In this document: piece after piece, positions 37,016-45,467 of the stretch
Layout: the number at the start of each line of letters is the position of its first letter
Position numbering within the stretch: the first letter of the stretch is position 1
Assembly: GCF_028287845.1 (NCBI RefSeq)
Contig: NZ_JAQBOW010000084.1
Span: 1-47,507 of the forward strand
DNA length: 47,507 nucleotides
Direction of reading: 5' to 3'
Source: Mucilaginibacter sp.
GTDB taxonomy: Bacteria > Bacteroidota > Bacteroidia > Sphingobacteriales > Sphingobacteriaceae
Program-made: the position numbers and the translations under genes
The notes under the pieces: generated by a model
Told to the model about the DNA's origin: nothing
The model's database searches: none
The model's input: the letters and a program-made list of their open reading frames with translations, nothing else

Positions 37016-37540
37016 TCAATCCTTCTTTTTATAAATAGGCACGGTAGAGCATGGCTCGCCAAACATCAGGCTCTTTACAACCGGAGTGAGTTTTTTTCCC
37101 AGTTCAACGTATGCAGAAACAGGTACATCAATATCTCCACAGCCTTTTATTACCAAACGCTGATCGCGGTACTGCTCCACATCTAATTTAGCTATGGCCT
37201 TTATATACAAAACGGTTTCTAATACCTCGGCATCACCAAATACCACTTCGCTGACATAAGGTGCCATCCGGTTAGCCAATAACAAATAGGCCCATGCAGG
37301 TACAATAGCATCGGCTGTGCAGGTAACAGCTACATTTTTACCTGCATATTGTGTCCAATCATGTTCTTTTACAAACTCCCTGAAATCTTTCTCACGTAGC
37401 ATTAATCCCTGGAACAGATTGTCCTTAATATCATAGATAACACGTTCGCCGGGCGCATAAAACTCGGCCGGGTCAAGTGTAACCAAGCCGCTTTGTGCTA
37501 CCTTATTCACAAAATTTTCCTGTATTTCCATTGTTTTCAA
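37016..37540 (-). CDS. DUF2480 family protein
   Basis: The 174-residue cytosolic protein resembles DUF2480, a Bacteroidota family of unknown function. Visible blocks are SGLVTLDPAEFYAPGERVIY, DIKDNLFQGLMLREKDFREF, and the repeated idea of a CTADAIVPAWAYLL and GCGDIDVPVSAYVEL pair, suggesting an internal duplication of an alpha/beta unit. Translation could start at Met1 or at Met4 (MEIQENF). A strong terminator lies just upstream, so it begins its own transcript, perhaps running into the DUF3108 gene 50 bases on. Confidence 0.75.
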   Translation of the reverse strand: MKTMEIQENFVNKVAQSGLVTLDPAEFYAPGERVIYDIKDNLFQGLMLREKDFREFVKEHDWTQYAGKNVAVTCTADAIVPAWAYLLLANRMAPYVSEVVFGDAEVLETVLYIKAIAKLDVEQYRDQRLVIKGCGDIDVPVSAYVELGKKLTPVVKSLMFGEPCSTVPIYKKKD

Positions 37541-37541
37541 A

Positions 37542-37583
37542 ATAAAAAATCCGGGATGACGTATTACTAACGTTATCCCGGAT
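37542..37583 (-). terminator. Rho-independent terminator after the PpiD-like gene
   Basis: Arms 37570-37583 and 37549-37562 (ATCCGGGATAACGT on the - strand and its near-perfect partner, one G-U pair) enclose a seven-base loop and are followed on the - strand by TTTTTTATTTTG. It lies 23 bases past the stop codon of the PpiD-like gene. Confidence 0.93.
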
Positions 37584-37605
37584 ACAAAATTACTTTAAAA
37601 TATGT

Positions 37606-39717
37606 CTATAACAGCTTGGCTCTGTAATCTTTTACATTGTCCTTATCTTTCAGGGCTTCAAATAACTGTCCTTCTGATCGCTGCAACATTGCCTGGCCTA
37701 TTTGTTCTTTCTCTCTTACTGCGTTTGTAAGTGGTGCCGGGCTTATAAAATTATTAACCGTAAACACATAAACACCTTGCTGACCTGCAATCGGTTTAGA
37801 AATTTTATTAATCGGTGAGCCAAAAACAGAACCTACAACTTTATACTCTGCCGATGAACCCGGAATAACAGGATTAGCAAAAACAATATTTTGTACCGGA
37901 ACAACTTTTGCACCAACCTTTTGAGCAATCTGTTCAATAGATGATGAGCCACTTATGGCTGCTGCAAATTTATCGGTTAATAATTTACCTTTTACCTGGT
38001 TCCTTACTGCCGGCTCTATTTGTTTTTTAACCAGATCAAGGGCTAAAGTTCCCTGTGGCTTAATTTGTGTTACATGTGCAACTATGTATTGGTTACCTAC
38101 AGTAAATACCTGATCAGAAACATCACCTTTGTCTGATTTAAATGCCCATCTAACTAAATCACGCGCATCATCAAGTCCGGGCAAAGTACGCGCCACACCA
38201 GCTACGTCATCAGCGGTTCTAATACTTAAACTTCCTTTTTTTGCCTGAGCATCAAAGTTATCTTTTGTTAAAGAAATCAGGAACGCCTGTGCTTTACTGT
38301 ATGCAGCTGATTGTGTTTTGGTGCTTGCAGACAAGGGCTTATCAATTATTGCAACCTTTACTACTTTTGATGATCCTTTTTGATCTTCAATCTGGATCAA
38401 ATGAGCACCATATTGCGTGGTAACTATTTTAAGATCACCTTTTTTACCGTTAAAAACAGCTTCTTCAAAAGCAGGCACCATCGAGCCGCGAGCAAACATA
38501 CCCAGTTCGCCGCCTTTAGCTGCCGAGCCCTTATCAACCGAAAATGTTGAGGCAAGATCTGCAAATGTTTTTTTTCCTGATTCAATCAATTTCTTAAGTG
38601 AGTCTGCTGTGGCGATTGCCTTTGCCATACCACCATCTACAGGGCTAATTAAAATATGTTTTGCTTTTACAGAATCCGGACCAACAACGGTACTAACCAA
38701 TTTAGCTAATTTATAGCTGCCATTTGACAAGTACGGACCAAAAACAAATCCAATTGATGCTTTAAACATCACCGTATCTATTTTAGGGTCAAGCTGGCCC
38801 TTATGCTGATAAGTAAGCGGTGCTTTTGTTTCGGAGTTTATTTGTACAAACAATGAATCATTAGTACTGGCTTTAAAATCAGGTATAAGCTTGCTAATTT
38901 GTTGTTTTATAGCCGCCGAATCTTCTGTCGAAGGTGCGCCATTAAAGCTTACGTAGCTAATGCTTCTTAATTCCTGCGGATTTTTAAATTCTGCTTTATG
39001 CTCATCATAATAGCTGCTATAGTCAGCATCGGTTAAAGTAACTTTGCTATCTGCAACTGATGCATAATCTAATACTGCATATTTAAAATTGGCCAGTTTA
39101 TTTTTGTTTTCGTAATTATCCTTAGCATCAAGCGAATTAACATACAAGCCATTCGTAACCATCGACATGTATTTCTCGCCTAACTTTGCTTCAATTAACT
39201 GCGTTACAAACTCAACCCATCTTATTTTTTGCGGATTATCATCTTTTTGGCTTTTTATATTATTAACAACGCTAATTAAATTTGCGCGGTCAAACCTACC
39301 GGTTTGTGGATCGGTAAAAGCTTGTATAACCTGTCTGTCCGGGTTAGTGCCGGTAGTCATAGCTTGTGTTTCATCCGGACTAACAACCAAACCAAGTTTT
39401 TCAACTTCTTTTCTGATAATAGCTTTGCTCACAAACTGGTTCCAGGTATTATCCTGAACATAGGCAGTAATTTGAGGCGTAACACTGGTTTGACCAGACT
39501 GCTGCCTAAACTGTGCCGTATTTTGGTCGACAGCCCTATTATAATCATCTAAAGGGATTTTTTCATCACCTACAGCGCCTAATACATTGGTATCATCTTT
39601 TAAAAACGATCCGCCACTTTTTATTACTTCGGTAGCGATAAAAGCAAGAAGTGAAAATCCTATTAGTCCTGCGACAATTTTACCCATCCGCTCACGCAGG
39701 TAACCCATTACAGCCAT
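37606..39717 (-). CDS. PpiD/SurA-type peptidyl-prolyl isomerase, inner-membrane periplasmic chaperone
   Basis: The 703-residue protein has one N-terminal membrane helix (KIVAGLIGFSLLAFIATEVI) and a large periplasmic part. A SurA_N-like region precedes a parvulin domain at about residues 345-445, with SVKAKHILISPVDGG, FADLASTFSVDKGSAAKGGE and LGMFARGSMVPAFEEAVF. This is the PpiD layout: a membrane-anchored chaperone that helps outer-membrane proteins fold. A second, partial parvulin-like segment may follow. The start MAVMGYLRERMGKIV could also be read from Met4. A possible -7 element lies about 65 bases upstream. Confidence 0.92.
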   Translation of the reverse strand: MAVMGYLRERMGKIVAGLIGFSLLAFIATEVIKSGGSFLKDDTNVLGAVGDEKIPLDDYNRAVDQNTAQFRQQSGQTSVTPQITAYVQDNTWNQFVSKAIIRKEVEKLGLVVSPDETQAMTTGTNPDRQVIQAFTDPQTGRFDRANLISVVNNIKSQKDDNPQKIRWVEFVTQLIEAKLGEKYMSMVTNGLYVNSLDAKDNYENKNKLANFKYAVLDYASVADSKVTLTDADYSSYYDEHKAEFKNPQELRSISYVSFNGAPSTEDSAAIKQQISKLIPDFKASTNDSLFVQINSETKAPLTYQHKGQLDPKIDTVMFKASIGFVFGPYLSNGSYKLAKLVSTVVGPDSVKAKHILISPVDGGMAKAIATADSLKKLIESGKKTFADLASTFSVDKGSAAKGGELGMFARGSMVPAFEEAVFNGKKGDLKIVTTQYGAHLIQIEDQKGSSKVVKVAIIDKPLSASTKTQSAAYSKAQAFLISLTKDNFDAQAKKGSLSIRTADDVAGVARTLPGLDDARDLVRWAFKSDKGDVSDQVFTVGNQYIVAHVTQIKPQGTLALDLVKKQIEPAVRNQVKGKLLTDKFAAAISGSSSIEQIAQKVGAKVVPVQNIVFANPVIPGSSAEYKVVGSVFGSPINKISKPIAGQQGVYVFTVNNFISPAPLTNAVREKEQIGQAMLQRSEGQLFEALKDKDNVKDYRAKLL

Positions 39718-39778
39718 ATACTTATCCTATATTTAATTAAATTTTTATATTCTTAATTATATTCTTAAAAAGAGCGCG

Positions 39779-39785
39779 CAAGATA
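39779..39785 (-). promoter_or_regulatory. Possible -7 element of the PpiD-like gene
   Basis: On the - strand this reads TATCTTG, followed by CGCGCTC, close to the Bacteroidota -7 consensus with one T fewer. It predicts a leader of about 55 bases. A TTTG lies 25 bases upstream, farther than usual. Within the leader TATTCTTAA occurs twice, 12 bases apart. Confidence 0.35.
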
Positions 39786-39834
39786 CAATTTTTAGTAAAA
39801 TTATATAACACAAATTTTTACGTCAAATATACAC

Positions 39835-40413
39835 CTATTGTGTGGGCATATCTGTAACATTAAATATACCGGTTGACGCTCCGAATTTAGGATGGCTTAG
39901 CTTATCATCACTTTTAAAATTTATCCCGTTTATTACATTACCGTCTGATGTGGTTACTTGTACCGGCTTGTTAGAATAAATAATTTGTTTCACCTGGTCC
40001 CATATTAACTCGTCTGATTTAAAGGTTTCGCCCTGGGCATTGGTGGCCACAACATTTTTATAAAACTCGGTTAGCTGTTCTTTATCGCGCTGAACGGCAG
40101 AATCAGAAACTATAGTACCGCTTTCTGTAGTATTCTTATCATAAAAAATAACTTTAACGCCTTTGGGCATTATGTAATAAGATTTAGCTACGGCGTAATG
40201 AATTAACAAAGGGGTAAGCATTTTACCTTTAACTATAGCCGAGTCGCTATAAATAACTTCAACACCCCTGGTGGTATCAATTGGCTGGCTCACCAATTTT
40301 GCTGATATTTCCTGTATCTTCTTAAGATCATTTTCGCATGCCCCTAAAAGCAGCATGCTTAAAAGCAGTGCCGGCAAAAAAAAGGCTGATACCTGTTTTA
40401 CCCGACTATGCAT
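39835..40413 (-). CDS. lptC: LPS export periplasmic protein LptC
   Basis: LptC joins the inner-membrane LptBFG ATPase to the LptA bridge that carries lipopolysaccharide to the outer membrane. The 192-residue protein has an N-terminal hydrophobic segment ending in LLLGACEN, a convincing lipobox (Cys26), unlike the membrane-anchored E. coli form. The beta-jellyroll strands typical of the family follow (VEVIYSDSAIVKGKMLTPLL, VKVIFYDKNTTESGTIVSD, KSDELIWDQVKQIIYSNKPV). It is the last gene of a unit starting with purQ, seven bases after the barrel gene. Confidence 0.9.
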   Translation of the reverse strand: MHSRVKQVSAFFLPALLLSMLLLGACENDLKKIQEISAKLVSQPIDTTRGVEVIYSDSAIVKGKMLTPLLIHYAVAKSYYIMPKGVKVIFYDKNTTESGTIVSDSAVQRDKEQLTEFYKNVVATNAQGETFKSDELIWDQVKQIIYSNKPVQVTTSDGNVINGINFKSDDKLSHPKFGASTGIFNVTDMPTQ

Positions 40414-40420
40414 TACTCAA

Positions 40421-41752
40421 TTAATCAAATTTATAACGTTGGAACCACTTATCGTTAAGTGTAAAACCTAAATGCAGGTTAATATAGTTTTCTTTTACAA
40501 GACCATTATTTAGTGTGCCGCGTTGCCCTACTTCGGCAGAGAAGTTAACTTTATAAAAACTCATGCCACGCGATGCAAGTGGCATACCCAAACCAAAAGT
40601 AACCGCATGCGATTTTATATTAGTATAACCGCTGCCGGTAGAATTAGCTATGTTATAATAGCTTTGATCAAATATTAATCCTAAACGATAATCAATAGTA
40701 GCCCAGTAATTGCCCAGCGCATTTATATTAGGGGTATATTGGCCACCCATATTTAATGTCGAGCTATTGGCCATACCTTGATTTACGCCACCAATGCTTA
40801 AATCAGACCAATGGCCGGTACTATAATCGGCACCAATTAAATACTTCTGATCTTTTTGATAGGATATACCGAAGTGGTTAATTTGAGGCAGTTGTATTTT
40901 AGTTGCAGTCCCCTTCGTATTTACTAACGTATCTGCAGCAGTATTTTGGCTACCATTAATAATAGAATACTGGCTAACAATATGGGTGCTTTGCGCGCCA
41001 ATTTTTGAACCTAACGATCCTGAATAACCCAGTACAATATGACGCGTTGCTGAAAGATCTATTTGATATTGAGCACCATAATCAAAATTTATACCGCCAA
41101 CAGTAAGATCCTGTTCATCTCTTGAATTTAAGGTTCCCAGCGCGTCATATTCTGTAGAGCGATAATGTTTCAAATCGCCAAATATGTATGATGCATTAAA
41201 ACCTACCATTAAACCCTTCACTATTTTAGTACCATAACCTATATAAGCTTTTGACAAGCTGCCTTCGCCACTATAAATATTATGAACTGCTACCGTATCA
41301 GCCGGATTTTTTGTACCGAAGTTTGGTGATGTAATGGTATAATTATAACCCAGTTCAGTATAAGGCATCAAGCCAAAACTAAATGCCGAATGTGCGGCAA
41401 CAGGTATAGCAAACGCGATATGGCTTAAACGAAAATTTGAATTTGTTTGAGATGACTGGCCGGTTTGGTTTAAATTAATAATGTTGCCATACAAGCCAAT
41501 ATCAATAGTTGTAAGATCTATTGCAGCGTATGAAGCAGGATTAATGGAGTTAATTGTATTATACCCGTTTATTTTATTTATACCGGTAGCAATACCACCC
41601 ATAGCTGCATTTTGAGGTAACCACTGTGGGGTAAGGTCACCTAATCCGAATTGTGAGTATGGGGAGCTTGTAGTTGCCGTGGATTGCGATTTTGCCTCAA
41701 ATACGATAACTGCAAGTAAAAGTGTTATAAAAAATTTAGTATATTTAATCAT
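40421..41752 (-). CDS. Outer-membrane beta-barrel protein, FadL/OmpP1-like texture
   Basis: The protein has 443 residues with a signal peptide (MIKYTKFFITLLLAVIVFEAKSQ), an early conserved segment SPYSQFGLGDLTPQWLPQNA AMGG split by a strand turn, NPASYAAIDLTTIDIGLYG, and a run of amphipathic strands ending in KWFQRYKFD. The NPA/AMGG pattern and size fit the FadL/PorV-like barrels common in Bacteroidota. Ligand and exact family are unknown. Its ATG overlaps the coaX stop by eight bases, so translation is coupled. Its place before lptC hints at an envelope role. Confidence 0.8.
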   Translation of the reverse strand: MIKYTKFFITLLLAVIVFEAKSQSTATTSSPYSQFGLGDLTPQWLPQNAAMGGIATGINKINGYNTINSINPASYAAIDLTTIDIGLYGNIINLNQTGQSSQTNSNFRLSHIAFAIPVAAHSAFSFGLMPYTELGYNYTITSPNFGTKNPADTVAVHNIYSGEGSLSKAYIGYGTKIVKGLMVGFNASYIFGDLKHYRSTEYDALGTLNSRDEQDLTVGGINFDYGAQYQIDLSATRHIVLGYSGSLGSKIGAQSTHIVSQYSIINGSQNTAADTLVNTKGTATKIQLPQINHFGISYQKDQKYLIGADYSTGHWSDLSIGGVNQGMANSSTLNMGGQYTPNINALGNYWATIDYRLGLIFDQSYYNIANSTGSGYTNIKSHAVTFGLGMPLASRGMSFYKVNFSAEVGQRGTLNNGLVKENYINLHLGFTLNDKWFQRYKFD

Positions 41753-42488
41753 TATGCTTTTGTGTAGCTGCGTTTAATCCTTTAAGAACCAGGTAAGGTT
41801 CGATTTTTATATAGGGGGCAAAGATGCTATTTTTCAATAGAGTATCAAAAAAAATACTGTCGCCTCCTGTAAGTATTATGTTTAATTCTTGTTTATTTTT
41901 CGCGTAGCTTTCAATAAAGCCATTAAGTTCAAATTTAATCCCATTTTGCACACCTGATGTTATGGCTGTTTGTGTATCCTTACCACTGTTACCTTCAAAA
42001 TTTTCATTCGCACTTATTACCGGCAGGTTTGATGTATAATGGTTCAGCGCATTATAACGCATATTTAATCCCGGCGATATGCTTCCACCAAAATAATTTC
42101 CTTCAGCATCTATCCAGTCATAAGTTATACAGGTGCCCCCATCAATTACCAGGTTGTTTTTTTGGGGATATAAATAATTGGCTCCTATAACAGCAGCCAA
42201 CCGGTCAAGTCCCAGTGTTTGTGGTGTACGGTAATGATTATGGATGCCTGTGGTCATTCCGGTATTAAAATATATTAACTGTGTTTTTACTTTCAACCCG
42301 GTTTCCCACTCTTCGCTGTTTTTTTTTACTGATGAAATGATGGTTTTATTAACATGATAACCGATTAATAAATTATCAAGTATTTTAATATCAATTGCTT
42401 TATAATGTTCTGTATAAACTATTTCATCCTGCTCAAATATGGCTATCTTGATAAAAGTATTACCTATATCAATAACCAAATTGGCCAT
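41745..42488 (-). CDS. coaX: Type III pantothenate kinase
   Basis: CoaX phosphorylates pantothenate in the first step of coenzyme A synthesis. The 247-residue ASKHA-fold protein shows VIDIGNTFIKIAIFE with Asp7, TLGLDRLAAVIGANYLYP, VIDGGTCITYDWID and GGSISPGLNMRYNALNHYTS, all expected for CoaX. Its ATG shares one base with the purQ stop codon (TGATG on the - strand), and its own stop lies inside the start of the barrel gene, so all three are tightly coupled. Confidence 0.96.
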   Translation of the reverse strand: MANLVIDIGNTFIKIAIFEQDEIVYTEHYKAIDIKILDNLLIGYHVNKTIISSVKKNSEEWETGLKVKTQLIYFNTGMTTGIHNHYRTPQTLGLDRLAAVIGANYLYPQKNNLVIDGGTCITYDWIDAEGNYFGGSISPGLNMRYNALNHYTSNLPVISANENFEGNSGKDTQTAITSGVQNGIKFELNGFIESYAKNKQELNIILTGGDSIFFDTLLKNSIFAPYIKIEPYLVLKGLNAATQKHND

Positions 42489-43180
42489 CAGGCTTTAACC
42501 ATTGATAATATTGACTCAAAAATTGCCAGCCCGTCTTCGTTAGCTAACAATGGATCTGCCGCACGCTCCGGATGCGGCATAAAGCCAAACACATTACGAT
42601 TGGTATTGGTTATTCCCGCTATATTTTCTATTGACCCGTTAGGGTTAGCTTCTGTAATAATGTTGCCGGCCTCGTCGCAATATCTAAACAAAACCTGGTC
42701 ATTATCATTTATTGATTTTAACACATCAGCGTCGGCAAAATAATTTCCTTCGCCATGAGCAATAGGTATTTTTAAGGCACGTTGCAGATCAATCTGGGCA
42801 GTAATTAATGATTGGTTTGTTTGCGCCTTCATGTAAGTGTTACGGCAAATAAACTTACGGTTGCTGTTATGCAATAAAGCACCCGGCAGTAAACCAGCTT
42901 CGGTTAATATTTGAAAACCGTTGCATATACCCATTACATAACCGCCTTTAGCAGCAAATTGTATAACCTGCTCCATTATGGGCGAGAAACGTGCTATTGC
43001 GCCAGAGCGAAGATAATCGCCAAATGAAAAGCCGCCGGGTAGTATAATAAAATCTGCACCTTGCAGATCATGATCTTTATGCCATAGGCGAACAACCTGC
43101 TGACCCATTATTTTATCTAACACATGAATAATATCTTCATCGCAATTAGACCCCGGAAATATAACTACACCAAATTTCAT
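42488..43180 (-). CDS. purQ: Phosphoribosylformylglycinamidine synthase glutaminase subunit PurQ
   Basis: PurQ supplies ammonia from glutamine to PurL for the fourth step of purine synthesis. The 230-residue class I glutamine amidotransferase has the nucleophile Cys86 in VMGICNGFQILTEAG and the rest of the triad, His203 and Glu205, in FMPHPERAADP. PGGFSFGDYLRSG forms the oxyanion region. This is the small-subunit form, so separate PurL and PurS are expected elsewhere. It opens the purQ-coaX-barrel-lptC unit. Confidence 0.97.
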   Translation of the reverse strand: MKFGVVIFPGSNCDEDIIHVLDKIMGQQVVRLWHKDHDLQGADFIILPGGFSFGDYLRSGAIARFSPIMEQVIQFAAKGGYVMGICNGFQILTEAGLLPGALLHNSNRKFICRNTYMKAQTNQSLITAQIDLQRALKIPIAHGEGNYFADADVLKSINDNDQVLFRYCDEAGNIITEANPNGSIENIAGITNTNRNVFGFMPHPERAADPLLANEDGLAIFESILSMVKA

Positions 43181-43205
43181 CAGCTACCTGTTTTAATAAT
43201 AATTA

Positions 43206-43250
43206 ATAGGTGTGTACAACAACCTATAATTGTTTCATGCTACAAATCTA
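43206..43250 (-). promoter_or_regulatory. purQ promoter and small leader stem
   Basis: TAGATTTG on the - strand (43243-43250) exactly fits the -7 consensus TAnnTTTG, predicting a leader of about 55 bases. Within it ATAGGT and ACCTAT (43206-43227) can form a six-base stem with a ten-base loop. Whether the stem has any regulatory function is unknown; it does not resemble a known purine riboswitch. Confidence 0.5.
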
Positions 43251-43283
43251 ATATAACAGCCGAAATTTGAACGAATGTAAAAG

Positions 43284-44270
43284 TTAAAAAGTGTTAAACT
43301 GAAAATAAACTATACTGATGAGCAGTATAAAAAACAAACTTTCATACAACCAACGTGTATTGGCGTATAAAAAATAGTAAGCAAAAAACACCGCTGCAGG
43401 GATGGTGCAAAGTAAAAAATGGCTTAAATTAAACTCGGCCTTTACATAAAATGATAGTCCGGCAACCAAAAAAACCATAAATAACAACTGGAACGATTTG
43501 CGCACCTGTACGTAACTCCTGAAAAATATCTGCCTCATCTTAAAAATACAAAGTATAAAAATAATGATGACCGGAATTAGTACCAGGTAATGATAATATT
43601 GAATGTTAACATGACCCGGAAATTTAGTACCTAATGGCACCCAAATAGTATAAAATACATTTATATTTCCCTTTAGATAATAAAATACCGCTAAAAATAA
43701 AAATACAGTAATATAACCCATTATGCCGGCTCCCCACTCGCGCCAGTTAAAGGGTTTAAAAATTATTAAAGCTATCCAGATGGTTAAGAAGAAATAAATA
43801 AAAGGAAAATAAATTAATGAGCCTATAGCTACTATCATTCCCAAATCATAGGCTGTTGATTTTGCATCATCAGTCTTATAAAGGCTAAATAGTTTATACA
43901 GCATCCATATCACCAGGAAATTACATATCAGCGGCGGACTCAATATTAGGAATGGCGTAAATAAAGTGGTAAGAATAATATACATTAGGGCAGGTAAAAA
44001 ACTGGGCCTGCTTAATAAACCATATTGGTTAACTACGCGGTTTATCATTAAAGCCTGTGCAAATACCAAAACACCTGCAAGGAATATATTAAGTACCGGA
44101 TCTAAGGCATATTTATAAGCGCCGGGCATCCATAGCCGGGCAAAGGGTTCAACAAAGGTAAATTGTATAGTGGCCGGCGCATGATAAACGTAACCTATAC
44201 GCAGCAAAAACAATAAAATGGCCAGCCATAAAATATTAAACGGATTATAGGTTCTGAACACATTTATCAT
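43284..44270 (-). CDS. DUF6427 family integral membrane protein
   Basis: The 328-residue protein is almost wholly hydrophobic, with about nine to ten membrane segments (FNILWLAILLFLLRIGYVYH, YIILTTLFTPFLILSPPLIC, HYLVLIPVIIIFILCIFKM). It opens MINVFRTYNPFNILW and contains FIYFFLTIWIALIIFKPFNW followed by REWGAGIMGY, which match the Bacteroidota family DUF6427. Function is unknown; the topology resembles polytopic glycosyl-transfer or lipid-handling proteins, an inference only. It lies 80 bases after the glycosyltransferase and may be cotranscribed with it. Confidence 0.8.
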   Translation of the reverse strand: MINVFRTYNPFNILWLAILLFLLRIGYVYHAPATIQFTFVEPFARLWMPGAYKYALDPVLNIFLAGVLVFAQALMINRVVNQYGLLSRPSFLPALMYIILTTLFTPFLILSPPLICNFLVIWMLYKLFSLYKTDDAKSTAYDLGMIVAIGSLIYFPFIYFFLTIWIALIIFKPFNWREWGAGIMGYITVFLFLAVFYYLKGNINVFYTIWVPLGTKFPGHVNIQYYHYLVLIPVIIIFILCIFKMRQIFFRSYVQVRKSFQLLFMVFLVAGLSFYVKAEFNLSHFLLCTIPAAVFFAYYFLYANTRWLYESLFFILLISIVYFQFNTF

Positions 44271-44350
44271 GGCTACAATATTAGCAGAAAAAGCGGTGAT
44301 GTTAAAATCAATAATCCTGTATTTACTTCGTAATGGCGGTAAGAGGACTT

Positions 44351-45334
44351 CTACCTCGCGAATCGCTGCACCATATTATCCACAATCTGCGCGGTTTCAT
44401 CAGGAAAATCAACCCATACTTTGTTATCTTCCTTTATCCAGTGATTAATACGGGCAACAAAGCTATCATCAATAGCTTGCATAACGGGTACACCCAGTTT
44501 GGATGCGGCTAAGGCATTGCATTGCTGTTCATATTGCCCTTGCATAGGTATCATCATTAACTTTTTTTGCAGAAACAGTGCTTCGGCCGGACCCTCAAAA
44601 CCACCACCGGTAAGTAACCCTTCGCAACTGGCTAAGCTGTTGTTAAACCCTTCATTATTTACCGGAAATATTTGAACATTACCTATTTGCGAAACTGTTT
44701 TTTGCCGTTTAGAGAAAATGTGCCATTGCACATTGGTTTCATTTAAATATTTAGACAGTTTTTTATCATCATAAGCAGGCAGGTAAACTGTATAATGGCC
44801 CAAATTGCTGGTTTGCAGATTACGTATCTCACTGCGTATTACCGGGGTATGTATAAAATCATCATAACGCTCAAAATGGAATCCGATATGGTGCGTTGTA
44901 GGCGAATAATATTTAAGCAGCCATTCGCCGTAGTTCCATTTGCCTGGCCGCGGTGTTTTAGGCGAAACAAACGCACACTGATGACTTAATGATACCGAAG
45001 GAATTTTTTGCAGCCTGCATGCCCAGGCGCTAACGGGTTCAAAATCATTAATAATAAGGTCATACTCTTTTAAAGGCAAACTATGCATATCCCGCCATAG
45101 CTGCGGCATATCCATTATTTTATATGTGGCCCATTTATCAACACCGCCATTGGTGCCAAATACAAAACTAAAACCGTGAAACTTATATTTAAGCGGTTGC
45201 GCCAGGGTAACTTCGGCCTGGGTGCCGCTAACTAACAGGTCCAACTCGCCATATTGCTGTAACAGAGGTACTATCTCACGTGCACGGCTAATGTGTCCAT
45301 TGCCTGTTCCTTGTATGGCGTATAGTATTTTCAT
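44351..45334 (-). CDS. Glycosyltransferase, MurG/UDP-glycosyltransferase-like (GT-B)
   Basis: The 327-residue protein starts with MKILYAIQGTGNGHISRARE, the glycine-rich loop of GT-B nucleotide-sugar transferases, and later shows LLTGGGFEGPAEALFLQKK and MQGQYEQQCNALAASKLGV, equivalent to the C-terminal donor-binding site with its acidic and Gln residues. DLIINDFEPVSAWACRL and SLSHQCAFV belong to the acceptor domain. Such proteins in Bacteroidota often stand next to an LpxH-like phosphoesterase, as here (133 bases upstream), which suggests a lipid or lipid A related acceptor. Donor and acceptor are not readable. Confidence 0.87.
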   Translation of the reverse strand: MKILYAIQGTGNGHISRAREIVPLLQQYGELDLLVSGTQAEVTLAQPLKYKFHGFSFVFGTNGGVDKWATYKIMDMPQLWRDMHSLPLKEYDLIINDFEPVSAWACRLQKIPSVSLSHQCAFVSPKTPRPGKWNYGEWLLKYYSPTTHHIGFHFERYDDFIHTPVIRSEIRNLQTSNLGHYTVYLPAYDDKKLSKYLNETNVQWHIFSKRQKTVSQIGNVQIFPVNNEGFNNSLASCEGLLTGGGFEGPAEALFLQKKLMMIPMQGQYEQQCNALAASKLGVPVMQAIDDSFVARINHWIKEDNKVWVDFPDETAQIVDNMVQRFAR

Positions 45335-45381
45335 GCGGCTATGCCCGTTGTAAGATTTAAATGTTTTTTAAAATTGCAAGG

Positions 45382-45405
45382 TTTTAAAGTTTACAACTTT
45401 TAAAA
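45382..45405. repeat. Inverted repeat upstream of the glycosyltransferase
   Basis: TTTTAAAGTT, a three-base spacer, and AACTTTTAAAA form a nearly perfect dyad in the gap between the phosphoesterase and the glycosyltransferase. Its right half resembles the direct repeats after rlmN. It could be an operator or a weak terminator. Confidence 0.4.
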
Positions 45406-45467
45406 GCCCTAAAGTAAAAAAAATGGAGCTAACCTTACAACATTGTACATTTAACATTTCTAACAAC

